A stretch of 64,000 bases of DNA. It comes from Gigaspora rosea (lineage: Eukaryota > Glomeromycota > Glomeromycetes > Diversisporales > Gigasporaceae). The stretch lies in NCBI GenBank assembly GCA_003550325.1, contig QKWP01000442.1, forward strand, positions 88,658 to 152,657, in the 5' to 3' direction. Numbering within the stretch: position 1 is the first letter of the stretch; each line of letters opens with the position of its first letter. A program made the position numbers and the translations under genes. Shown piece by piece: positions 23,697 to 34,959 of this stretch. The notes under the pieces are model-generated. The model was not told where the DNA came from. It was given only the letters and a program-made list of their open reading frames with translations, and made no database searches.

Positions 23697-25653
23697 TTAG
23701 TAGTCCTGAAATACATCTCTCAGTGTGGGATTGCTGATAAAGACTTGCGAAAGTTGGTCGTTCACATGGCCATTTTGGATAATTTTTATACTTTTTGGAA
23801 TTGAGAACAGATTGCTTAGCAGTTCCAGAAACGATGCTATAATGGTAAGTAGAATGAGGATAAAATTTGTGAAAAAAAAAAACTTTAAAATACAAAATAA
23901 TTTGAAACCAACCAGTATTGTGAATAAAGTGTATATTGACGACATAATGAAAGACTTTTTACTATATTACATGTTTCCAAATCATAATTACAAACACATA
24001 TTTTTAATTGTTCATCATTGCCATCGGAAGCATGAAAATGGGTGCCAGTAACTATTTTAATGTCAAGTGGATTGTATGGAAGAGAATCCTTGTCAAATTT
24101 TAGCGCACAGGTGACTAGGGGATAGTCTTCCTCATCGCACATCCTTAGAGTTTCTTGAAGTGTGTCACCTGGAATGTGTTTACTAAACTTTATTTCAAAC
24201 TCTTCCCCTACATGATCAAAGTTACTGGGAATGCCAACAATAATCCATCTTATAGTTAAAGGATATGTATACGTTTTATTCTTTCCAAATTTTCTGAATC
24301 GATGAATGAGGAGGCTTGCTGATTGATCAGAAGCATACATTACTCTAACAGAAAATGTCCCTTTCTTTTCACTTATTATTGTAGCATAAATTTGATAATT
24401 TTTAAGATTTTTTTTAAGATTTTTTGGTATGTCCAATTTATGTGTGCAAGGTTTTTGATTCGAAGTAAATCTGAAGTCCTTTCGATCTATTTTAGCATAT
24501 AGGATTTTTTCACCAAAAGCTTGGAGGACCTTTTCACGAAGGTCACTTTCTAGAACTTCAAAAATTGAAACAACCTCACGATATTCTATAATTCGCCATT
24601 TAGCATAGTCTTCCAAGGATTCCATCCATGCCTCGGTATTTGTGCGAGCCATACTAGTATTTCCTCCAATATATACAGACTTTGTACCAGTTTCAGAGCT
24701 ATTCGAGTCGGTTGTTTCATTTTCATCTTTTTTATATTGTAAATTTAACTCTGAATTTAGTCCTGTTGTTTTTACATTAATACTACCGCCAATCTCTGAC
24801 GTTTTTTCTTGTCATTTTCAACTGCATTATTTATGCTCGTTTGAATCATCCCTCCTAAAATTACTTCCTGCGCCCAAAATTCTCCAAACATCTCACAGAT
24901 TTCTTTAAGTTTCTTAACAGGTTCAGAATCTTTTAAAGCATTTTCCACAGCTTCTTTAAATTTTGATGATGGTTCAACTTCTTTGCTTGTTAATTTTACC
25001 TTTGCACGTCCCTGTACCTTAATGTCATCTGTCGTAGAAGTTTCTCCATAATTCATACTTTCTGTTATTTTTTTGTGTGATGCGTTAATACCAACAGATA
25101 ACGGCGATTGAGGTAAGATAGTAAAAATTTTTGCATTAGCGGTTAAATTTTTTTTATTTACGACTTTATGTGTGGCATCTCGCGTGATATTTTTGTGTAT
25201 ACCAACATCAGATGAAAATAATTCGACTATATCATCATGTTTGATGAATTTAAAAGCTTCATGATGAGTTTGTACTAATCCATCTTTGGATACTTTAATT
25301 CCATATTTCAATTGACATTTTTCTATAATTTCTAATTCATTAGGACGTTTAAGATCTCTTTTAATCTTTAAAAGATTTCCATCTTGAAGTATTTCATTCA
25401 ATATATAATCATTTTCTCGATCTTGGCTTATGATGGCACCTAATCTATTGACAAAAAACATATTCTTATAAAAACATATACGTCCATATGGATTTTGTTT
25501 ATAAAACTCTAACAATTGACTTCGAATTTTTGAAATTGGCCACTCTACATTTAGCTTTTCGCTATAATAATTAGAGTCATCATCTATTTTTATCGTTACA
25601 TCTTTAACAGAGCTAGCTTGTTGAAATAAAGAAGGAAATGAAAAAACAGGCAT
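23697..25653 (-). pseudogene. MACPF-like/DUF7431-type family protein, frameshifted
   Basis: The start ATG is at 25653. The first open part (25653-24772, 293 residues) has an N-terminal beta-rich module with YGIKVSKDGLV at about 117-127. It then runs to FGEFWAQEVILGG (about 256-268), which resembles the MACPF (perforin-superfamily) core strand and Gly-Gly turn. The frame is lost at a run of six T (24802-24807, A on the coding strand). The downstream frame continues without a stop through about 24770 to 23885 and has a YIGG turn and the block WRIIEYREVVSIFEVL that is typical of the family. The 3' end is uncertain; a last exon ending about 23697 is possible. A single-base indel or a sequencing error would explain the break. 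A membrane-acting role is only family inference. It is divergent from the gene at 25866, 212 bases away. Confidence 0.6.
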
Positions 25654-25865
25654 TCTGACTATGTGTGTGGACTAAAAAACATGAGTTAAACCTGCTCAAA
25701 AATCGGCCAATAAAGTATACGTATTGAGAATTTGTGTATTTATAATGGTAACAATGTCAGTGTCACCTAAGCACAATGAAAGTTTGTGAAATCTATAATT
25801 CGACAATTTAACTCAATTATTAATCATAGTGTTTTTCGTCGTGGCATGATTTAAATTAAATCATC
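25654..25865. promoter_or_regulatory. Divergent intergenic region of the MACPF-like pair
   Basis: The 212 bases separate the start codons of two divergently read members of one family, so both promoters must lie here. It is AT-rich; no specific site can be named. Confidence 0.4.
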
Positions 25866-28560
25866 ATGAATGAGGAAGAGAAGGAACTCGTGAAATATTT
25901 AAAGTTAGACTGTGGGCTTCAATATCAGAATGGGAATTTTACTCATATAGAGCCATTAGTTGAGAATGGTCAGATTAAAATTGAAGAATATAATGAAATT
26001 TGGTTTTATGAACCCATTGAAGAGAAACAAATATCTACTTGGAATACAATTTCCGAAAAAATTGAAATCTTAAGAAATCCACAACAGTGCTCCATAGATA
26101 ATAAAACTTTAACAAGTCAGAAACAAGACTCTACGAATGATAAGGCATATATCAAACTGTTAATCCCCATATTCAAAGTTACATACATTGGAAATCCTCT
26201 AGATTCTTTTATATCTGACGTGAAAAAATCAGAAAAGACCGAGCTGCATCAATACTTCCTTGCTGAGACTATTTTGGTTGGAGGTGGTTTAATTATAAAA
26301 AACGTATTCGACTTTAAAAATAAATTAGAACTTGACCCCTTAAAGGCACACATTATTTGGACTATTGACGAAATACGTAGTGGGCGAAAACACAAAAAGC
26401 CGTTCAAGAAAACTTTGATTAATGACCTTTCTAAATTGTACGACTTGAATGATAACCCGTTAAGTGATTTAAAACAATTGGTAAGAGTCTTAAGTTCATA
26501 TTGTTTTCTAAAGATTTCATATATTAATATTATGATTTAGGACGATTATATAAGTCAAATATTTTCGTACAAAGAATTTTCTATGATTGCTTATGAAAAA
26601 GTGATTCCAGCATTTATGCGGCTTGATAAACAATTGAAAGAAGAATTTATGTCCCTTCATAAAATACCGAAAGAGATATCTTTTGAAGTTGTTGAGAGGC
26701 TCGTACCAGGAATTTCAGGTTTTCATCAAGAACAAAATTTAAAAGATTGTCTAATGAAAAATATAACTATAAATTTTCTACACTGGATAAAGGAATATCA
26801 TCTAGAATACGGTCTTTTGGTAACACCAAATGGATTGGTACATAGCAAAGAAAAAGTTATAGAGTTTTTATGTGAACCCAAATTTGATATTAGTGAACTA
26901 ACATTATTGAGAATATATCACGTAAAGAATCAAATGGATTTACCACCATGGACGGATAAATCAGATGATAATGAAAAAGCTATCTCTCAAATTACGCCAT
27001 TTATTTCAACGGTTTTTCAGGATTCAAATAAGTCAGTTGGCAATGAAAAAGCCATCTCTCAAATTATGCCATTTATTTCAACGGATTCTCAGGATTCAAA
27101 AATAAAAGCTATTGCTTGTAACATCATCCAGGAACAGTTAAAGGTACAAATTAATATAAATGAAAATGAAGTTAAAGTTTCAGATCAATTAAAAGATGAT
27201 ATCACGAAAGCATTAGGTAGCAACCAACCTTTTATAGCATTGACAAACGTTTTTAAAAAATATGGCTATTTGTTTTGTAAAAACTACACATTTGGGAATA
27301 GTTTAGAGTCAATTTCGTATTCTAGAAAGTCAACAGAAACAAAGCAAGAATTTAAAAGCTTTAAACGACCAGGATTACCAAAGGAGCAAACAGATTTGAT
27401 AAAAGCATGGAAAGATTTTCAGACGAAGTTTAATGCAAAGTCATTTTCAGATGATCATACTATTGTAAAGCCTGAGGAAATCGATATATGGTTAAATAGC
27501 AATAATTCAGAATATGCTGAGGCCTGGCATGTTGTGAATAGATCCAGGTTAATAACAATATGGGAACTTCTCGATTCGAACATTCAGGAGCAAATTAGAA
27601 AATTATTTAACACGGAACAGATTTTGATGAGAGGAGAAGAGCTGATACCAGACCAAATAATAAGATACCATCGAATCAAGCTTGATCCGCCTCTACGAAG
27701 CAATAATTATCAAGTTATTGGATCAATTTTTTTCACAAGCAATCACGAAAAAATGGATCAAATAGTCAAGTTTCAGCTGATGGATTGTGATGGTTTTTCC
27801 GCGATTATAGAAAAACCCAACATTGGGTGAGATGTAAAGCTATCATGCATGCATTTTTGAACGCGTTAAACTTTTTTATACTTATTTATATATTTTTACT
27901 TTTTATTTTATTATTATTATTATTTTAGTGATTTTAAAATTTGTTGGATACTGATTGGTAGTCCGTTAATTCTTGAAGATTTTGATAATCAATTCAATCA
28001 TATAAAAGTATTAACTAATAGTATGAAGATCGATTTGAATAAATTGAGGTATAACAATGCTCCAAAGGCGCCATTCAGAGTAGTCAGTAATAATCTTTAA
28101 AAAATATGACTTTTTTTTTTTTAGAGATTTGAAAGTCATTGAGATTGATATAACGGGAAAAAACGAAGAATTTTCATCAAATTGTATTATTGCAACTTCC
28201 CTTAAATTTTCTACTATGAACTTTGAGCCTAATATTCAAGTGATTTTAAAATCTTGGTACTGTATTATATAGTATTATATAAACTCATAACAAATAAATA
28301 ATCACCTTAATACTTTTATTAACATAATATATAATAAATCTAGGTCAAAGAAAAAAATCCAATTAGAAATTGTTGACCAATATCAATTATTACTACTTGA
28401 AGATGAGTCTGTACCAATTTCATGTAGTTTAGTATGGCATGCTATTTATGTAATGCAGCAAGAAGTAGATCCGGATAATAAGTTACTTCAAATACCTTGG
28501 ATGGATTTAGGCCATCATCTAAAACCAGTTATATATTCTCAATGTTTATTGCATACATAA
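25866..28560 (+). CDS. MACPF-like/DUF7431-type family protein, five exons
   Basis: Predicted exons are 25866-26480, 26541-27826, 27929-28086, 28127-28256 and 28344-28560. They total 2406 bases and join in frame to 801 residues. Two related modules are visible. The first (1-220) has QYFLAETILVGGGL at 129-142. The second (about 280-460) has EYGLLVTPNGLV near 295 and FKKYGYLFCKNYTFGNSL near 445. Both resemble the core of the frameshifted neighbour. A 20-residue stretch (NEKAISQI..PFIST) is tandemly duplicated at about 350-393. C-terminal blocks are WEL-D-NIQEQI and then a beta-rich tail (FKICWILIGSP). No signal peptide or membrane helix is seen. It looks intact; function is unknown. It is followed 129 bases later by a kinase gene. 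Confidence 0.65.
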
Positions 28561-28689
28561 TGAATTTTTTCTATGATATACGTTCTATGAAAATGTGAAT
28601 GAACCTATATAATAAGTTTTTTATTTAATTATCATTTAAGTAACCAAAAATTTCATTAACGTTAATGATTCGTTTATAAAGAACTCCAA

Positions 28690-30206
28690 ATGGAACTTCC
28701 TTGTAATCATAAATCTACAAGTTACAATTGGTGTAAAGAATGCAATGCCGAACGTTTTAGTCAATATTTTCAAAGTTGGTCTAGCGGTAACGGTATAGTT
28801 GATGATTTCATTAAAGAAACTCAACTTAATGCCGAATCTTATGAACAAGTATTAGAATGGATACCTTTTGAAAAATTTTATGACATTGAATTCTTTGCTG
28901 AGGGTGGATTTTCACGCGTATATTCGGCAATTTGGACAGAAGGTTATATATTGAATTGGGATCAAAGTAAAAACCAATGGAAAAGATTTGAAGCAAGGGT
29001 GAAAGTAGCACTAAAAGTTTTAAACAACTCTCAAGAAATAAGTCAAGAGTATATAAATGAAGTAATATTACTTGTTAATATATACTGAGTAATTTAATCA
29101 TGTTTACAAATTATAACTAACTTTATTTTAAAGATAAGGAATCACCACAAAGTTAATGCTAGTAAAGGTGTTGTTAGGTGTTACGGAATATCTCGCTTCC
29201 CCGCCCGTACAAACGATTTAATACTTGTGATGAAGTTCGCACAAGATGGAAGTCTTCGAAAATATTTATATAAAAACTTTTCTAAATTAACTTGGAAGGA
29301 CAAATGTTCTATTTTTAAACATATTGCAAGAGGATTGGTTGATATTCACAAGGCCAATCTTGTTCATCAAGATATTCATCCAGGAAACATTCTTTTTGAA
29401 CCTGACTTTAACGCATCAGAACATAGAGTCAAATGCATAATAACAGATTTAGGATTAAGCAAGCCTGCAAATTATATTCGAGAGAATAAACAAGTATTTG
29501 GCATCTTACCCTATATTGCTCCCGAAGTTTTATTAGGGCAAAATTATACGCCAAAATCAGATATATATGCATTTGGAATCGTTATATGTGAAGTAGTGTC
29601 AGGTAAAAATCCATCACATATTCTTAATAGATACCAATCTAATTACGAACGTCAATTGGTAATATGCAATGGATTGCGACCCCGAATTCCAAAAAAAACA
29701 CCTAAGTTATTAGCTGAATTGATAATCAAATGTTGGGATAAGTATCCTAACAAACGACCAACTGCTGAAGAATTAGTTGGTGCCTTATCACGTGACGACA
29801 CATTAGAATCTATGCAAATATCTAAAAACCTTGAAGAATTTTCATTCTTAGGTATGGATGAAAATAAAATTGTTTATAAAGACCAATTGGTGTATACTAT
29901 CACAAAATATGTTTAATGCCAAAACTGATATTTTAGATAATGACGAAATTTATGATGCTTTAGATCATATGGAAATTGATAATACCGAAGTTGTTGCTTT
30001 AAGTATGAACAAGTGATTTAAATATTTAAAGTCCCTATATTTTAGATTATGTATGTACAATTAAGTATAAATATAACTTTTGTTATTTTGTAGTTTCCCA
30101 ACTTATCAAATTAGAGCTTATTGATGACTCGGGTAGCAAAAAGCATAAAGGGGATAAGGATGACCTTGGAGACGAAACAATAATAATAAATGTCGCAGAT
30201 TTTTAA
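28690..30206 (+). CDS. TKL-like protein kinase of the fungal expanded family
   Basis: Exon 1 is 28690-29073; exon 2 starts at 29134 and is open to 29916. The N-terminus has the Cys-rich start usual in this family (CNHKSTSYNWCKECN, residues 5-19). The kinase domain then follows: Gly-rich loop EGGFSRVY (71-78), VALKVL with Lys109, catalytic loop HQDIHPGN (206-213), DLG in place of DFG (233-235), APE (257-259) and a C-lobe Arg in NKRPTAEEL. His-Gln-Asp replaces the usual His-Arg-Asp. All residues needed for catalysis are otherwise present. The frame closes at 29916, but a family-like tail (MFNAKTDILDNDEIYDAL) continues in another frame to about 30011, with a last exon to 30206 (QLIKLELIDDSG..). 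Either an unseen intron or an indel near 29890 lies between. Substrate unknown. Confidence 0.75.
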
Positions 30207-30229
30207 AATGAAACTGGGGACCTCTCTTG

Positions 30230-30400
30230 CTCACCTTTAAAGCTTATAAAACCCACATATACTCGTTTATTAATAACCCTAGCCCTAACCCTAAACCCTA
30301 ACCCTAATGCTAAAAAAACCCCAAAAATGTCCCCTAAAAAATTTTAAAATTTTGCTTAAAAAATAGAAAAATTTCATTTTAATCCGATTTCATTTTAATC
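30230..30400 (-). repeat. Interstitial telomere-like tract in a dispersed element
   Basis: Positions about 30273-30309 read CCCTAA-type repeats ('taaccctagccctaaccc'). The flanks ('cttataaaaccca', 'aaaccccaaaaatgtccc') match, inverted, the repeat at 61020-61150. So it is part of a repeat family rather than a chromosome end. Confidence 0.6.
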
Positions 30401-31440
30401 TGTCACAATAAATAATGTTAGACCTATCTAAATATATAGCCAAAGGGTCTACATGAAAAAATTGAAAAAGCTTGCATTTAGAGAAAAAAAATCTACAACA
30501 TGTGAGTTGAGACCAAACAAAACTATGCACCTAGAGAGGTTCCATAGACTATGCATTTAGAGAGGTTGCATAATGAGGTCTGATTATAATAATTTGGAAA
30601 ATTTTGAAGATTTATCAGAAACAAATCAAATGAAAAAGTGATGACAAAGATAAAGGCGACGACAAAATTGATAAATGCTGACAGTAACAACAACACTGAT
30701 AAAGGTTTTTGAGAATAGATAGCAATAAGATAATATGGCAACAGTGCCACGGAGAGTTAACCTTTGAGTCAGAACAAGTCAATATTATTTTCCCATTTTA
30801 CGGTCAAGCCAAAACCATGAATGTGAAAAAAAACCAGAGTTACAATGGTTAAAGGCGCAATTACATGATTTTTCCCCATAGTCATTAGTTTTTAATTTTA
30901 TTCATATTTTTTGGGAGATATGACCCAGCTGCTCAGACTTTATATTTATATTCATATTTATATTTATATTATATTTATATTCATATTCTATTCTAAATCA
31001 TTTTTTAAGATATTTATTGTTCTGTATTATAACAGAATTACGTCATGCAACTTCCCAATAAAAATCAAAATCGGACAGGTAGAAATTACCAAATTATTTG
31101 ACAATGTAAGAGTTCACCATTACCAAATATGTAAATTGGTTCATACTAATATATATCGAACATTATGTTAAATTTTATAGTTATCACATAATTTATAATT
31201 TAAATCATATTATTTAATTTATTTTTTGTTTATTTATATATATACAAAAAGTTTATGGATTAATGTATGATTGAATTATGAAAAATGTCCATATATAAAT
31301 TTTGAATTTATATAAACAAATTATTAAATGCCCATATAAAAAAAAAAAAAACTTTAATAATTACAGAATCTATTATGAATAAACATTTAAGTAAAACTTT
31401 GCAAGAAAAATAAGAAAAATGAAAAAAAATGTTTATAATC
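30400..31440. other. Intergenic between kinase and HSP104
   Basis: No gene is supported. 30936-30993 is a 'tatttatattca' microsatellite that creates a spurious 86-codon open frame. The HSP104 3' end lies just beyond. Confidence 0.5.
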
Positions 31441-31461
31441 CTATTTAAAAAGAAAATGCAA

Positions 31462-33794
31462 TTAATCTAATTCAAGACGATTATCTTCTTCATTTTGATC
31501 AATAGCCATTTCTATTTCATTTTCATTATCATAATTGCCTATATCATGATTTCTTCTTACAATGATATCCATACCATCAATTGTTGTCACATAAGCTGTT
31601 TCACCATTTCGTACACCACCATCTAATATAATTTATAAAAAGGTAAGAGTTAATATAACCTAAATAAAATTAACGATTATAGATTATAAAACTTTAATTA
31701 ATATATCCTTACCTATTAAGAGTCTACTTAAAGGATTCAAAAGTTTATGTTTAATCAATCGATTCAATGGACGAGCACCATAAACAGGGTCGTAACCATT
31801 TTCTGCTAACCATTCTTGAGCGCTATCATCTAGACTCAAAGTAATTCGTCGTTCTTGTAAACGATCGTTAAGTCCTTTTAATTGAACTTCAACAATTTTT
31901 TTGATATCTAAAAAAAATGAATTAAAATAATTTAAAATAATTTAGTATTTTAAGATTATTAAAAAATTCTCGTAAAAATGAATAAATAAAAACATACGTT
32001 TACGTCCTAAAGGTGTAAAAATGATTATATCGTCCAAACGATTTAAAAATTCTGGTCTAAAATGCCTTTTAACATCACTCATGACTGCCTCTTTAACACT
32101 ATCATTTATGTTATCTGTAGTTAAACCTTGAAGATGATAATATCCCAAATTACTTTATAGAAAAAAAAAAAGAAATTAATAAAATATTTAAATAGTGTAT
32201 AAAAAAAAAAATAAATTATTATTTAATTTAATTGATTTATACCTTGTTAAAATAATTACAGTATTACTAAAATCAACATGTCTGCCTTGACCATCAGTTA
32301 AACGACCATCATCCAACACTTGTAACAGAATATTAAGAACTTGAACATGAGCTTTTTCTACTTCATCAAATAATACTACACTATAAGGACGTCTTCGTAC
32401 TGCTTCAGTAAGCTGGCCACCTTCATCGTGACCAACATATCCTGGAGGAGCACCAATAAGACGAGCAACTGAATGACTAAATAAATAAAACATTCCATGT
32501 TATTTAAGACAAAAAATGATATTTTGATTAAATATTAAATATTAATGATAATAAATATATATATATATGTATATATACCTTTCCATAAATTCAGACATAT
32601 CTATCCTTATAATATATTTTTCATCATCAAAAAGTTCTTGTGCAAGAGCTTTACTAAGTTCAGTTTTACCAACACCAGTTGGACCAAGAAATAGAAAACT
32701 TCCAAGTGGTTGATTTTCACGAGCCAATCCAGCACGACTTCTTAATACAGCATCAGCTACAGCTTGTACAGCTTCATCTTGACCAACAACTCTTTTATGA
32801 AGAGAATCTGAAAGAGTAAGTAAACGTTCTGCTTGAGATTTAGATAATCTTGAAACAGGTATACCAGTCCATCTAGATACAACATCAGTAATTTGTTCAG
32901 GACCAACAACTTCAGTTAAAAGGTTATTAGTATCATCTTGAGCTTTTTGAGTTTGTAAAGTAGCAATACGTTGTTCAACTTCAGGAATAGCATAATATCT
33001 AAGATCAGCAGCTTGATCTATATTACCACGCATTTCAGCATAATCAGCTTTAGTTTTTAATTCATCTAATTTTTGTTTAAGAGATCTAAGTTCATCAAGA
33101 CGACTTTTATCATGATCATATTTTGCTTTTAAAGGTCTTAATTGTTCTTGAATATCAGCCATTTCTTCTTTAACTTTTTTAAGACGTTGAAGACTAGGTT
33201 CATCTTTTTCTTTTGCTAAAGCAGCAGCTTCAACTTCTAATTGTAAATGACGACGTTCTAATTGATCAATAATTTCAGGTCTAGAATCAAGTTGAACACG
33301 AGTATTTGCACAAGCTTCATCCATTAAATCAATAGCTTTATCAGGTAAAAAACGATTTGTAATATATCTAGAAGATAATTGAGCAGCAGCAACAAGAGCA
33401 GAATCCATAATTTTAACACCATGATGAGTTTCATAACGATCTTTTAAACCACGTAGAATACTAATAGTATCAACAACAGAAGGTTCACCAACTAAAACTT
33501 GTTGAAATCTTCTTTCAAAAGCAGCATCTTTTTCAACATGTTTACGATATTCATCTAAAGTAGTAGCACCAATACAACGCAATTCACCTCTAGCAAGCAT
33601 AGGTTTAAGTAAATTTGCAGCATCCATTGAACCTTCAGCTTTACCAGCACCTAATACTAAATGAATTTCATCAATAAATAAAATGATGCCATCACCAGAT
33701 TCTTTTACTTCTTTTAAAACTGCTTTTAAACGTTCTTCAAATTCACCACGATACTTTGCACCAGCTATAAAATATTGAGTTAGAATTGCAATGA

Positions 33795-33842
<48 letters not shown>

Positions 33843-34674
33843 TATTTACCAACTAAAGCACCCATATCCAAAGAGAAAAGTTTTGCATCTAATGATCGTG
33901 GAACATCTTTCCGTACAATTCGTTGAGCTAAACCTTCTACTATAGCAGTTTTACCAACTCCAGGCTCTCCAATTAAAACAGGATTATTTTTTGTTCTTCT
34001 TGCAAGAACACGAATAACACGACGAATTTCATCATCTCTACCAATTACAGGATCGAGTTTACCATCTTTTGCTAAAGCAATTAAATCGACAGCATATTTA
34101 CTTAAAGCTTCATAATTTTCATCACCACTTTTTGATTCTACTCTTCGATTTCTATTATTAATATATCACGTGTAAGTGAAATATAAAAAAAAAATTTTGA
34201 ATATAAAGAAAATTAGATGATATTTTTAACAACATACCCTCTAACTTGAGTAATAGCTCTTTCTAAAGATTTTTTATCAACACCAGCATCTTTAAAAGAT
34301 TGTAATGATTGAGAATCTTCAGTTAAAGCCAAAATTAAATGATCTTGAGAAATATAACTATCTTTTTGACGTTGTTGAATTTCATGAGCAGTTCTTATAA
34401 CTTTATTTGCTTGAGGACTTAAAGATATATCATTTGGAGCAGGATCTTGAGCTGGTAATCTAGCCAAAATTTTTTTAAAATTTCTTTCAGCTATTATAGA
34501 ATCACCACCAGCTTTATTAATAATATTTTTCATTAATGATTCTCCATCTGTATCATCAAATAATGCACATGCTAAATGAGCAGGAGTAACTTGTACATGC
34601 GCATAATCTCTTGCAGTTTGTAAAGCAGCAGCGATTACTTTTTCTGCTTTATCTGTAAAATTATAATTATTCAT
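31462..34674 (-). CDS. HSP104: HSP104/ClpB protein disaggregase, seven exons
   Basis: Exons are 34674-34238, 34151-33850, 33774-32579, 32478-32243, 32152-31998, 31907-31713 and 31622-31462. They join in frame to 893 residues, the usual size for fungal HSP104. Order of parts: Clp N-domain (1-145); first AAA+ module with Walker A GEPGVGKT (about 207-214) and Walker B ILFIDEIH; coiled-coil middle domain (about 405-525); second AAA+ module with Walker A GPTGVGKT and Walker [12 protein letters not shown]; pore loop GAPPGYVG; sensor motif TSNLGYY; and an acidic tail ([18 protein letters not shown]). The protein works as an ATP-driven hexamer with Hsp70 to rescue aggregated proteins after heat stress. 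It looks fully intact. An intron (33775-33849) contains a poly(A/T) and (AT)n tract. No clear heat-shock element was found just upstream, and a MITE lies 80 bases upstream. Confidence 0.95.
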
Positions 34675-34755
34675 CGTTTATATAATACTATAGATATGTA
34701 TAATTATATATAATAATTTAATGTTAATAAATAATTTATCATAATAAATATTTGA

Positions 34756-34951
34756 TACACTACGTGTATGTACACGGGTAGGGTACTAATTAATTTGATT
34801 TGCAAATCCGCGTAATATAAACCAGATTTAAGGTTAAGGTTAGGGTCAACTTTGGGATCGGAAGGGGGTTATAGTTTATAATAAAATTTTGCAATCTTTT
34901 TTGTTAGAACCCGAAGTTATCATATGTACCCGTGTTTATACATGTAGTGTA
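34756..34951. mobile_element. MITE in the HSP104 upstream region
   Basis: The left end 'tacactacgtgtatgtacac' is mirrored at the right end as TACACTACATGTATAAACAC, and both continue into GGGTA. About 196 bases, non-coding; it includes a telomere-like 'ttaaggttagggtcaac'. It begins 81 bases 5' of the HSP104 start codon, so it must overlap the promoter or 5' leader. Confidence 0.65.
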
Positions 34952-34959
34952 CAAAATAG

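Noticed and set aside
30273-30309. A true telomere
   Set aside because: Only a few degenerate CCCTAA units, flanked on both sides by unique DNA and shared with an inverted copy at 61 kb.
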